Below are positions 54,728-63,149 of a stretch of 64,000 bases of DNA, one piece after another; the stretch's first letter is position 1; the number at the start of each line of letters is the position of its first letter. Position numbers and translations under genes: made by a program. The notes under the pieces are model-generated. The model searched no databases, was not told the DNA's origin, and saw nothing but the letters and a program-made list of their open reading frames with translations. The DNA is taken from NCBI RefSeq assembly GCF_965200585.1, contig NZ_OZ241361.1. One strand, 5' to 3'. This DNA comes from Bacterioplanoides sp965200585 (GTDB taxonomy: Bacteria > Pseudomonadota > Gammaproteobacteria > Pseudomonadales > Oceanobacteraceae).

Positions 54728-55366
54728 GTGATTATGGAACAACAAAGATCAGCCATTCGTTGTATCCGATCCGTTCACCATAGCGGCTCAGCAGGCTTTA
54801 GCCTGATGCAGATAACACTGGCTTTACTGGTGTTATCACTGTTACTGATTGTGGTGTTACCCGTGTTTTTTAATATGGTTGACGAGGCCCGGGATACACG
54901 CCTGAAAGCCGTTAACATTGGGTTACATTCTGCGGTGTTACGCGCTCGGGAAAAATGGCTGGTCAACGGCAGGCCATCAACGCTGGAAACTTATGGTGGC
55001 CTGCGTATGTCGAAAAAAGGGTGGCCACTGCCAGTCGATAGTAACCGACGATACAGCACCATCACTGCAGAGGGGTGTAGTCGTTTCTGGCGAAATTTAT
55101 TAATTGATGCAGCACCACAAGTGCTTGCATTAAGCATTGCCTCAGATCGTACAATTGCTGGCGATGCAACAGATGTAACAAAAGAAGGAATAAACGAAGC
55201 ACTGCGTGCTTCTGCTGATAACGGCTCTGCTGAGTTTTATGCCAACGCAGAGCAGGGACGTTGCCGTTATTACATGAGCCATGAAGGCCAACAGAATCTG
55301 AATGATACCATTCGGTTGATTGAATACGACCCCAATAATGGTCGTGTAATCTGGCGTATTTTATAA
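54728..55366 (+). CDS. MSHA prepilin-like protein in the MshF/MshB position
   Basis: 212 residues, probably from GTG 54728 because AGGA lies 9 bases before it. An N-terminal prepilin-like stretch GFSLMQITLALLVLSLLLIV follows SGSA, but the position that is Glu+5 in normal pilins is Gln. The sequence LHSAVLRAREKWLVNGRPS and GWPLPV recall MshF, whereas the pilin-like start recalls MshB. No standard gene name can be chosen safely. It sits between mshG and mshA, where Vibrio has mshF and mshB. It may be a minor pilin or a membrane protein kept uncleaved. Confidence 0.7.
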   Translation: MIMEQQRSAIRCIRSVHHSGSAGFSLMQITLALLVLSLLLIVVLPVFFNMVDEARDTRLKAVNIGLHSAVLRAREKWLVNGRPSTLETYGGLRMSKKGWPLPVDSNRRYSTITAEGCSRFWRNLLIDAAPQVLALSIASDRTIAGDATDVTKEGINEALRASADNGSAEFYANAEQGRCRYYMSHEGQQNLNDTIRLIEYDPNNGRVIWRIL

Positions 55367-55404
55367 AATACGTAAGTGCGATAATGACGAGCAGGAGTTG
55401 CACA

Positions 55405-55887
55405 ATGAAACGATACACAGCAAAACTACCAACCTCGAAAAAGCAGGCGGGTTTTACATTAATCGAACTGATTATGGTGATTGTGATTTTGGGTGTTTTA
55501 TCCGCTTTTGCATTACCCCGGTTTGCTGATTTAGGTGGAGAGGCCCGTACAGCCAGTATTAATGGTTTAGCTGGAGCACTACGTTCAGCTGCCAATATTG
55601 CTCATGCACAACAGTTGGCAGAAGGGCTTGCTAATAATGCTAATGTAACCCTGGAAGGGACTGCGATCGCCATGAGTAATGGTTATCCAACAACCACCAG
55701 TATTGCTTTGGCTGCTCAGGTTTTAGCGGCAGACTATACCAATACAAACGGTGTATTTACTATTACCGGATTTACACCGGCAGCTGGTAGTCAATGTCAG
55801 GTTACTTACACTGCCGCCACGGCATCTGGTGCAACACCTCCCGTTATTACGGCACCCACTGTTGTTGCTGTAACCGGTGGTTGCTAA
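55405..55887 (+). CDS. mshA: Major MSHA pilin MshA
   Basis: About 160 residues from the ATG at 55405 with AGGAG 7 bases upstream. The class of pilin is clear from the cleavage site G|FTLIELIMVIVILGVLS with the Glu at +5, and the FALPRFADLGGEARTASI region is typical of MshA. Two cysteines near the C-terminus (SQCQ and the final GGC) can form the usual disulfide loop. The prepilin peptidase (PilD) gene is not in the window. Gene order suggests this is the main subunit; MSHA pilins mediate surface attachment. Confidence 0.88.
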   Translation: MKRYTAKLPTSKKQAGFTLIELIMVIVILGVLSAFALPRFADLGGEARTASINGLAGALRSAANIAHAQQLAEGLANNANVTLEGTAIAMSNGYPTTTSIALAAQVLAADYTNTNGVFTITGFTPAAGSQCQVTYTAATASGATPPVITAPTVVAVTGGC

Positions 55888-56367
55888 TTGCAGCAGGCGA
55901 AAGGTTTTACATTAGTAGAACTGATTATGGTGCTGGTAATTCTTGGAATTGTCAGCACCTTCGCCGCTTCGCGGTTTGCTGATCGTCAATCGTATTCCGG
56001 TCGTGCCATTGTTAATCAGTTATTAGCTAGTGCACGGCTGGCCCAGCAAACCGCCTTTGCCCAATCTTCAGCCAGTAATGTGCAGATGCAGGTTAATCGT
56101 TCCGGTGATCAATGGAATTTTCAGGTACTGGGAGGCGATGGACTGAATATTTTACTGGATGCCGGTAATGAACAGATTCGTTTTGGCACTAACCTTTCTG
56201 CTGCATGCTCAGCATTGAGTAATGCTTCTTTAACTCTTTCTTTTAATGGCCAGGGGTCATTGGTTTCAGGTCAGAATACCCGCATATGTGTGGTAGATGA
56301 TAATCGTAGCCGGGAAATTTGTATCAGCTCAGCAGGGTATGCCTATGAAGGGAACTGCGTTTTATAG
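55888..56367 (+). CDS. mshC: MSHA minor pilin MshC
   Basis: 159 residues; the only usable start is TTG at 55888, immediately after the mshA stop, giving QQAKG|FTLVELIMVLVILGIVS with Glu+5. A GGTGG ribosome-like site overlaps the end of mshA. The rest is a small pilin body with RAIVNQLLASARLAQQTAFA. Minor pilins such as MshC prime or modify the pilus. It overlaps mshD. Confidence 0.85.
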   Translation: MQQAKGFTLVELIMVLVILGIVSTFAASRFADRQSYSGRAIVNQLLASARLAQQTAFAQSSASNVQMQVNRSGDQWNFQVLGGDGLNILLDAGNEQIRFGTNLSAACSALSNASLTLSFNGQGSLVSGQNTRICVVDDNRSREICISSAGYAYEGNCVL

Positions 56368-56869
56368 TCATCCGGCCCGGCGTCGTAGCCGAGGGGTTAC
56401 TCTGGTCGAGCTGGTAATCAGTATTGTGGTTATTTCGATTGCGCTAACGGCATTGCTCAGTAGTTTCTCGTTATCGGCTGGCCGCAGTGCCGATCCAATG
56501 TGGCAGAGCAAAGCCACTCAGCTAGCTCAGGCCTATTTAGATGAAATTATTGCGATGCGGTTTCAGGAGAACTCTCCGATAGAAGGCGGTGCTGTTTCCG
56601 GTTGTGCTATTTCTGGTAATGAGTCCGATGAAACCAGCCGTATTTTATTTGACGATGTGGATGATTATCACGGTTTAAATGAACAGGCCCGGTTTTTAGA
56701 TAGCACAGTACCCACCAGTTATGTGGGATATCAGGCTGCAGTTACAGTGACGTGTGCCGATGCAGCGGGCAACACTGGTGGCCTGGTTAATAGCAAGTTA
56801 ATTACTCTGCAAATTACCTCGCCCACCGGACAACAATTATTGTTCAGCGCTTTCAGAGGAAATTTCTGA
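56345..56869 (+). CDS. mshD: MSHA minor pilin MshD
   Basis: About 174 residues from the ATG at 56345 (an earlier in-frame ATG at 56339 and 56297 exist). Prepilin site RG|VTLVELVISIVVISI has Glu+5 and a Val rather than Phe at +1. The body has the LAQAYLDEIIAMRFQENSP segment and two cysteines. It overlaps mshC by 23 bases and ends one base into mshO (TGATGG-type junction), so translation is coupled. Confidence 0.85.
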   Translation: MKGTAFYSHPARRRSRGVTLVELVISIVVISIALTALLSSFSLSAGRSADPMWQSKATQLAQAYLDEIIAMRFQENSPIEGGAVSGCAISGNESDETSRILFDDVDDYHGLNEQARFLDSTVPTSYVGYQAAVTVTCADAAGNTGGLVNSKLITLQITSPTGQQLLFSAFRGNF

Positions 56870-57687
56870 TGGCTAAGCGGGTATTCGAACGAAATGGCTT
56901 TACCCTGATTGAATTATTAATGGTGATTGTGATCTCCGGCATTCTGGCAGTAGGTATCACCACCTTTATTGCTCAAACATCGGATACTCTGGTTTCCTCA
57001 TCACAGCGATTAAATCTGGCGACCACAGCTAATGTGATCAGTGAACGTATTTCGCGGGAAATTCGTTCAGCTTTGCCTAATAGCGTGCGTATTTTTGATG
57101 ACGGCAGTAACAGCTGTCTGGAGTTTGTGCCGGCAATTAACAGTTCTGAATACCTGTCGGTGCCATTAGCTGGCCCTGCTAACAGTTTTCAGATTATTCC
57201 GTTATTAAGTGGTGTTAATCGGGGGTATGTGTCTGTGTATCCTAGCAGCAGTAACGCCGTCTATAACACCAGTAGCAATACCGTGACCCAGGTTCAGGCA
57301 AATATTGCAGCTGCGCCGGCACCAGCTCCAGCGGGTGTTCAACAGGTAACCTTTGATGGGGCTAGCAGTGTGCAATTTCCTACGGATTCACCCACCCGGC
57401 GATTTTATTTAACCACACAGCCGGTAGCTTTTTGTGAAGACAGCAATGGCTTTGTCTGGCGTTATTTTGATTATGGTTTTCATAGCAACAGCCGCAGTTC
57501 ATTGCCACCGGCGGCGAATCAGCGTCAGGTGATTGGTAATAGTCTGCAACCGGGCAGTCTGGCGTTTGAATTAACACCGGCTCAGCTGCAACGCAATGCG
57601 GTCGTTCGTGTCAGTATGGTCATTACCTCGCCTCGTAATGAATCAGTCGCGATTGCTCAGGAGGTTCAGTTACGTAATGTTCCCTGA
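56869..57687 (+). CDS. mshO: MSHA minor pilin MshO
   Basis: 272 residues. Prepilin site NG|FTLIELLMVIVISGILA with Glu+5, followed by a typical long pilin helix and RISREIRSALPNSVRIFDDG, the MshO signature. The C-terminal half is beta-rich and contains a short Ala/Pro stretch (AAAPAPAPAGV). It overlaps mshP by 11 bases. Confidence 0.88.
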   Translation: MAKRVFERNGFTLIELLMVIVISGILAVGITTFIAQTSDTLVSSSQRLNLATTANVISERISREIRSALPNSVRIFDDGSNSCLEFVPAINSSEYLSVPLAGPANSFQIIPLLSGVNRGYVSVYPSSSNAVYNTSSNTVTQVQANIAAAPAPAPAGVQQVTFDGASSVQFPTDSPTRRFYLTTQPVAFCEDSNGFVWRYFDYGFHSNSRSSLPPAANQRQVIGNSLQPGSLAFELTPAQLQRNAVVRVSMVITSPRNESVAIAQEVQLRNVP

Positions 57688-58132
57688 ATTCAGCCGACTG
57701 TCTTCGTTAAAAAAGGCTTCGTTAAAAAAGACTTCGTTACAAAAGTCTTCATTAAAAAAATCCGGCGGCTTCAGCCTGCCGGTGGCTATTTTTATTATTG
57801 TGATTCTGGCTTTGATTGCGGTGGCCGTAAACCGCTTAGTGGAAACCGGCAGTCGTTCTTATGTTGCTTCATTGCTTTCCAGTCGCGCTTTTTATGCCGC
57901 AGAAAGTGGTGTGCAGCTGTCATTAATTCAGGTGCTGGATACCCCGGTTTGCAGTTGTAGTGGTGTGACTGATATCAGCTTTACCAATGTATCAGGGTTA
58001 TCCGCCTGTCGTGCTGTGGTGAGCTGTGATGATAGCCTGGTGATTAATGGCGATACTTATTGCACGTTGAGCAGTCGCGGTGAATGTGACGGAACAAACT
58101 CACAACGAACCGTTGAGGTACGGGTAAAATGA
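57677..58132 (+). CDS. mshP: MSHA minor pilin MshP with a repeat-built leader
   Basis: About 151 residues from the ATG at 57677 (MFPEFSRL), the nearest start with the mshO overlap typical here. The prepilin leader is unusually long and Lys-rich because of four 15-base tandem repeats (57701-57760), each coding for a SLKKx-type unit, before the cleavage site SGG|FSLPVAIFIIVILALIAV. As in MshP/PilX-like proteins, Glu+5 is absent (Ala or Val there). The body has paired cysteines (CSCSG, SCDD, YCTL). It overlaps mshQ by ATGA. Confidence 0.85.
   Translation: MFPEFSRLSSLKKASLKKTSLQKSSLKKSGGFSLPVAIFIIVILALIAVAVNRLVETGSRSYVASLLSSRAFYAAESGVQLSLIQVLDTPVCSCSGVTDISFTNVSGLSACRAVVSCDDSLVINGDTYCTLSSRGECDGTNSQRTVEVRVK
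57701..57760 (+). repeat. Four 15-base tandem repeats in the mshP leader
   Basis: Units TCTTCGTTAAAAAAG, GCTTCGTTAAAAAAG, ACTTCGTTACAAAAG and TCTTCATTAAAAAAA follow one another without gaps. Each is in frame, so a change in unit number would alter leader length but not the reading frame. Confidence 0.9.
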
Positions 58133-61100
58133 AGCGTTTTGGTTGGTTATTATTACTGTGCTTTCCCGTGTTAGCGCTTGCCTTACCCAATCCGGTTGCT
58201 CATTACCGGTTTGATGAAAATAACTACAATGGCTCTGCGGGTGAAGTTCTGGACAGCTCGGGCAATAACCTGCATGGCACCACCTTTAATGGCGTTGATA
58301 GTGAACCAGACAACCCGGCAATTGGTGATATCAGCCTTGGCAGTTGCCGTTATGGGCAATTTGATGGCAATAATCAGTTTGTCGCCATCCAGGACAGTAA
58401 TTTTCTGGATTTTAGCAATACGTATGCGATCTCCGTCTGGTTCCGCCCTGATGCACTTCCGACATCCGGTTTAAAAACCGTGCTGGCAAAAGATGATAAC
58501 TATGAAATACATATTGATACTTCCGGAAGAATCAGCTGGCGTTGGTTAAGCGCTTTTTTTGGTATTCAGCGAACGATTAACAGTGGGGCAACCATTAATG
58601 TCGGAGACTGGAATCATGTGGTGGTTATCCTGACCCAGAGTGGTTTTCTGAGTGTGCGTGGTGAGATTTATCTGAATGGTGCTTCAACCGCGACACAAAG
58701 TTTTATCGGGTTTTCCCGACAAAATAATGATGCCTTACGTATTGCCAGCCATGAAGATATTAATGGCAGCAACTTCGATGGCGATATTGATGAAGTGTAT
58801 ATTTTTAATCAGGTACTGAGTAACAGCGATATACAGGAACTAAGAACCACAACCCGCCCTTGTGCCGGAGAAGTGTCATGCAGTGACAGTTTCCCCGACG
58901 GCATCAGTAGTCATGCCTCAAACGGCACGATTACTTTTGGTAATAATGCTCAATTACGCGGCAGTCCGGATAATATTTTAAATACGACGGCAATTATTTC
59001 AGGGACTAATAGTAGTTGTGATACCGGAGCCTGTAGCGCCAGTTTGGTTCCGGCAACGGCTTTTAATATTGGTGCTTTTCAGGCCGGTCTTGATCGTACA
59101 CCAGCGGTGAGTCCGGTGGATGTAACGACGGGTAATAATGGCAATATTGCGATTGGTGGTGTTACCGATCAGTACGGCACCATTTCAGTTGGAAATAATT
59201 CTCTGATCGGAACATTTACCGGACGCAGTGACTTTTATATTGACCGCCTAGTGACCGGGAATAACACCATTTTAAACCTGGTCGCTGGTAATTACTGGAT
59301 TCGTAACCTGACGTTGGGAGGCAATAATACTATTAATGTAATCGGCCAGGGAACGGTTCGTATGTTTGTCGAAAATAACGTAGGCATTCCTCAGGGATTA
59401 TTAGCCAATGCTGCGGCCGCAAACAGCCCAAGAGATGCCTCTCAATTTTTATTATACAGCTATGGCGACTTGACACTGTCTAATAATTCAACCATCAGTG
59501 GTGTGGTGTATTCTGGAGTCCGTTTAAATATCGGACAGAATTCATTTTTATACGGAGCTGTGTCCGGTTCTACAGTGACCATTGGCAATAACACCCAGAT
59601 TAATTATTTACCGGCTACCATCTCTGCCATTGATTTTGGTGGTTTATGTAATATCAGCAGTTGTACGCTGGGATCTTTTCAGATGTCACAGCCGGATCAT
59701 GCTTTGGCATGTCCGTTCTCCCGGGTGCCGATTCAGATTCAGGCCATATGTGATGATGGTTCAACCATTAAAGATGATTATGCTGGCAGTATTAATTTAT
59801 CTACCAATGAAAATAGCCTGAGTCAGTTTTTTTCAGCGGCCAGTGGTGGGAGTGCCATAACCAGTGTCGCCTTAGATGGCAGTGAAATGGGGCAAACATC
59901 GGTTTATCTTTATCATGAAAATGAAAATACGGCATTAGCCGTTGTTGCTGAAGATACCGTTGCTGGTGTCACCTCAACTTCTACCGATGTAACTGAATTC
60001 CGCACTTCAGGCTTCAGAGTTACGGATGCCGCGAATAACGATGCTTCTCCTGCCAGTTTTGCCTGTGGCAATTCGACCTCTTTTCGTTTGTTAGCCATTG
60101 GTGAAGACACCCAGGGAACACCGTGCCAGTTGCTGACCGGATTTGCCGGCAATAAAGATTTTAAAGCCTGGTTTGAAACAGATACCGACCCGTCAATGAG
60201 TGGTAATCAATCTGACAATACTCCATTGGTGGTGAACAGCAGCACCATAACGGCACAAGGCAATAGCAATGCGGTTCCTTCGGCAAATAATCTGACGCTG
60301 ACTTTTAACTCAGGTGTCGCTGATATTTCCGTTGGCTATGCCAATAGTGCTCAGATTCAGGCGCTGCATTTTCTGCATGACGATGCACCTTATGGCACAG
60401 CGCCGTTACCGGATGATATCCGCACTTCAACTGGTAGCTTTGTGGTATCACCGGATCGAATTCAGCTGGCGATTAGTGATAGTCGCAGTAACTGCAGTTC
60501 TGCCAACGCGACGTGCAGTGCTTTTCAGGCCGCGGGAGAGTCTTTCACCATGACGGCAACGGCTCAGTGTAGCAATGGTGCAACCGCGGATCAGTTTATT
60601 GGTCGTGTAAATCTGGCGCATGAATTAGTGGCGCCAGCTGGAGGGAGCGTTGGTGCGATATCGACGGCGACTGTTGATATCAGCGACAGTGACAATGGTC
60701 AGGCTGATTTCAGCCAAAGTGTCGATGAAGTGGGGGTGTTTAATTTTCTGACGAATCCGGCCTCTAACCCGGCAAGCTATTTTGGTGTATCGCTAGCGCC
60801 ATTTCGCCTCACTAATATTGGCCGTTTTTATCCGGCAGCTTTCCGCCTGACTAATACACCAATGATTAATTCGGCTTGTAATAACAACTTCAGTTATATG
60901 GGGCAGGATGCGCTGGAGGTTCAGTTTTCAGTGGAAGCACTGAATACAGCTTCTGTGCGGGTAAATAATTACACCGGGAGTTTTGCACAGGACACGAATA
61001 TCACTCTGGTGGCAGAAAATGATAACGATGGCTCGAATCTGGGAGGTCGTTTAGCAAATGTGGATAATCTTAATCAGGCTGGCTGGATTAATGGTTTGGC

Positions 61101-61710
61101 CAGTTACACTGATAGCGATATTGCCTTCAACCGTGTGTTATCCGGCCCGGATGGCCCATATCAGAATTTGCAGCTGGGATTACAGTTATCCGATGATGAT
61201 GCTGCGTTAACAGATTTAACGATGAACGCCGCAACCACAGGTAGTTGTTCGGGGAATGGCTGTACGGCGGCAATATTAGGCAGCACGGATGTTCGCTTTG
61301 GTTCCTTATTTTTAGCCAATGCCTTTGGCCCCGAGACCATGCCACTCAGTCAGCGGGTTGAAGCGCGCTATTTTGATGGTAACCGCTTTATTGTGAATAC
61401 CGATGATAATGCCTGTCACACCCTTCAGGCGACCACGCCACCACTAACCACAACAGGGGCGCTGGCGGCGCTTAACCGCAGTGTACAGCAGGGAATTAAT
61501 GCCGGTGTTGGCTTTATTCAATACGATGCCCCGGGCGTGGGCAATAGTGGCGTATTAACGGTGGAATATCAGGCTCCGTCCTGGTTAACCACCGAATATG
61601 GAACCAACGGTGATGCCAATGATTATGAAGAAAACCCGAACGCTACGATTACTTTTGGTCAGTATCGGGGGAACGATCGGGTTATCTTCTGGCGTGAAGT
61701 TACTAATTAA
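58129..61710 (+). CDS. mshQ: MSHA biogenesis protein MshQ, large surface protein
   Basis: 1193 residues with a signal peptide (LLLLCFPVLALALPNP). Residues 25-240 are a LamG/concanavalin-like domain (VAHYRFDENNYNGSAGEVLDS, and DGDIDEVYIFNQVLS near its end). Next, about 260-490, come repeats around GNN (TFGNNAQLRG, SVGNNSLIG, TIGNNTQIN), which look like a beta-solenoid. The C-terminal half matches DUF6701, the usual MshQ C-terminus. MshQ is a large exported protein of MSHA loci and may be an adhesin at the pilus tip; this role is not proven. Its stop overlaps the stop of the convergent ntrC gene by three bases. Confidence 0.9.
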   Translation: MKRFGWLLLLCFPVLALALPNPVAHYRFDENNYNGSAGEVLDSSGNNLHGTTFNGVDSEPDNPAIGDISLGSCRYGQFDGNNQFVAIQDSNFLDFSNTYAISVWFRPDALPTSGLKTVLAKDDNYEIHIDTSGRISWRWLSAFFGIQRTINSGATINVGDWNHVVVILTQSGFLSVRGEIYLNGASTATQSFIGFSRQNNDALRIASHEDINGSNFDGDIDEVYIFNQVLSNSDIQELRTTTRPCAGEVSCSDSFPDGISSHASNGTITFGNNAQLRGSPDNILNTTAIISGTNSSCDTGACSASLVPATAFNIGAFQAGLDRTPAVSPVDVTTGNNGNIAIGGVTDQYGTISVGNNSLIGTFTGRSDFYIDRLVTGNNTILNLVAGNYWIRNLTLGGNNTINVIGQGTVRMFVENNVGIPQGLLANAAAANSPRDASQFLLYSYGDLTLSNNSTISGVVYSGVRLNIGQNSFLYGAVSGSTVTIGNNTQINYLPATISAIDFGGLCNISSCTLGSFQMSQPDHALACPFSRVPIQIQAICDDGSTIKDDYAGSINLSTNENSLSQFFSAASGGSAITSVALDGSEMGQTSVYLYHENENTALAVVAEDTVAGVTSTSTDVTEFRTSGFRVTDAANNDASPASFACGNSTSFRLLAIGEDTQGTPCQLLTGFAGNKDFKAWFETDTDPSMSGNQSDNTPLVVNSSTITAQGNSNAVPSANNLTLTFNSGVADISVGYANSAQIQALHFLHDDAPYGTAPLPDDIRTSTGSFVVSPDRIQLAISDSRSNCSSANATCSAFQAAGESFTMTATAQCSNGATADQFIGRVNLAHELVAPAGGSVGAISTATVDISDSDNGQADFSQSVDEVGVFNFLTNPASNPASYFGVSLAPFRLTNIGRFYPAAFRLTNTPMINSACNNNFSYMGQDALEVQFSVEALNTASVRVNNYTGSFAQDTNITLVAENDNDGSNLGGRLANVDNLNQAGWINGLASYTDSDIAFNRVLSGPDGPYQNLQLGLQLSDDDAALTDLTMNAATTGSCSGNGCTAAILGSTDVRFGSLFLANAFGPETMPLSQRVEARYFDGNRFIVNTDDNACHTLQATTPPLTTTGALAALNRSVQQGINAGVGFIQYDAPGVGNSGVLTVEYQAPSWLTTEYGTNGDANDYEENPNATITFGQYRGNDRVIFWREVTN

Positions 61711-63149
61711 TGCACTTCGCTATCGTCTTCACCATCGGATTCCGGATGACCGTCGACATCCATTTCCAGCTCTTTGATTTTACGGGTCAGGGTATTACGT
61801 CCCCAGCCCAGCAGGTTGGAAGCATCACGACGGCGACCAGCGGTATGCTTTAAGGCGGTTTCAATCATAATGCGTTCAAATGCCGGAACCGCGGTATCTA
61901 ATAAACCCACCACTCCAGCGCTTAATTGCTGGTCTGCCCAGTAACGCAGCGCCTGTTCCCAGTTACCGCCACTGACATTACCACTTTCCTGTTGCATTAA
62001 TTCTGGTGGTAAATCGCTGATTAATACTTCCCGGCCAGAAGCCATGACGGTAATCCAGCGGCAGATATTTTCCAGCTGACGCACGTTGCCCGGCCAATCC
62101 AGCGAGGATAAATAATCTTCGGTTTCGGTCTTCAGGGTTTTGACTTCCACCTCTAACTCTTCAGCAGCACGCTTGAGGAAGTGGGTTAATAATTTCGGAA
62201 TATCTTCACGACGTTCCGCCAGACGTGGCAGGTGAACCCGGATAACATTTAAGCGGTGGAATAAATCTTCCCGGAAGCGGCCTTCTTTTACCAGGTTTTC
62301 CAAATCCTGGTGCGTTGCTGCCACAATCCGAACGTTCACTTTAACCGGCGTGGTACCACCGACGCGGTAAAATTCGCCATCGGCTAACACCCGCAATAAT
62401 CGGGTTTGCGTGTCAGCCGGCATATCACCGATTTCATCCAGAAACAGGGTTCCGCCATTGGCTTGCTCAAACCGGCCACGACGCTGACCGCCTGCACCGG
62501 TAAAGGAGCCTTTTTCATGGCCGAATAATTCCGACTCAATCAGGTCTTTGGGAATGGCGGCCATATTCAGCGCAATAAAAGGTTCGGCAGAGCGCGGGCT
62601 GTGCTTGTGTAATGCGTGGGCGACCAGCTCTTTACCGGTACCGGATTCACCGTTAATCAGTACCGTGATATTGGATTGTGATAAACGGCCGATGGCACGG
62701 AAAACTTCCTGCATTGCCGGTGCTTCACCAATAATTTCGGTGTCTTCTTTATCTTCTTCCGATTCCGGTTGTTGTGCATTTAATTCAGCAAAATGATCAA
62801 TCGCGCGCTGAATCAGAGCAACCGCTTCATCGACATCAAACGGCTTTGGCAGATATTCAAAAGCCCCTTGTTGATAAGACGATACCGCACTATCCAGATC
62901 GGAGTGAGCCGTCATAATAATCACCGGCAACTGCGGGTGCGCTTCTTTGGCTTCACGCAGTAAGGTCAGGCCGTCCATGCCCGGCATGCGAATATCTGAA
63001 ATAATAGCGTCTGGGTGTTCACGCTTCAGCTGCGCTAATGCCGGTTCCGCCTGTTCAAAAACCCGGGTGCTGATGTTGGCCTGGGCCAACGCTTTTTCCA
63101 AGACCCAGCGAATGGATTTGTCGTCATCAATAATCCAGACAGTGCTCAT
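61707..63149 (-). CDS. ntrC: Nitrogen regulation response regulator NtrC
   Basis: 480 residues. The receiver domain has WIIDDDKSIRWVLEKAL and the phosphorylated Asp in IISDIRMPGMDG. The AAA+ domain shows GESGTGKELVAHALHKHSP, the sigma-54 loop HEKGSFTGAGGQ, GGTLFLDEIGDMP and FREDLFHRLNVIRV. The Fis-like DNA-binding domain is at the C-terminus (GRRRDASNLLGWGRNTLTRKI). It activates sigma-54 promoters under nitrogen limitation. It overlaps ntrB by ATGA and runs convergent to mshQ. Confidence 0.96.
   Translation of the reverse strand: MSTVWIIDDDKSIRWVLEKALAQANISTRVFEQAEPALAQLKREHPDAIISDIRMPGMDGLTLLREAKEAHPQLPVIIMTAHSDLDSAVSSYQQGAFEYLPKPFDVDEAVALIQRAIDHFAELNAQQPESEEDKEDTEIIGEAPAMQEVFRAIGRLSQSNITVLINGESGTGKELVAHALHKHSPRSAEPFIALNMAAIPKDLIESELFGHEKGSFTGAGGQRRGRFEQANGGTLFLDEIGDMPADTQTRLLRVLADGEFYRVGGTTPVKVNVRIVAATHQDLENLVKEGRFREDLFHRLNVIRVHLPRLAERREDIPKLLTHFLKRAAEELEVEVKTLKTETEDYLSSLDWPGNVRQLENICRWITVMASGREVLISDLPPELMQQESGNVSGGNWEQALRYWADQQLSAGVVGLLDTAVPAFERIMIETALKHTAGRRRDASNLLGWGRNTLTRKIKELEMDVDGHPESDGEDDSEVH

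Noticed and set aside
55062..55595. A 177-residue - strand reading frame opposite mshA and its neighbour
   Set aside because: It covers well-supported pilin genes and its product resembles no family.
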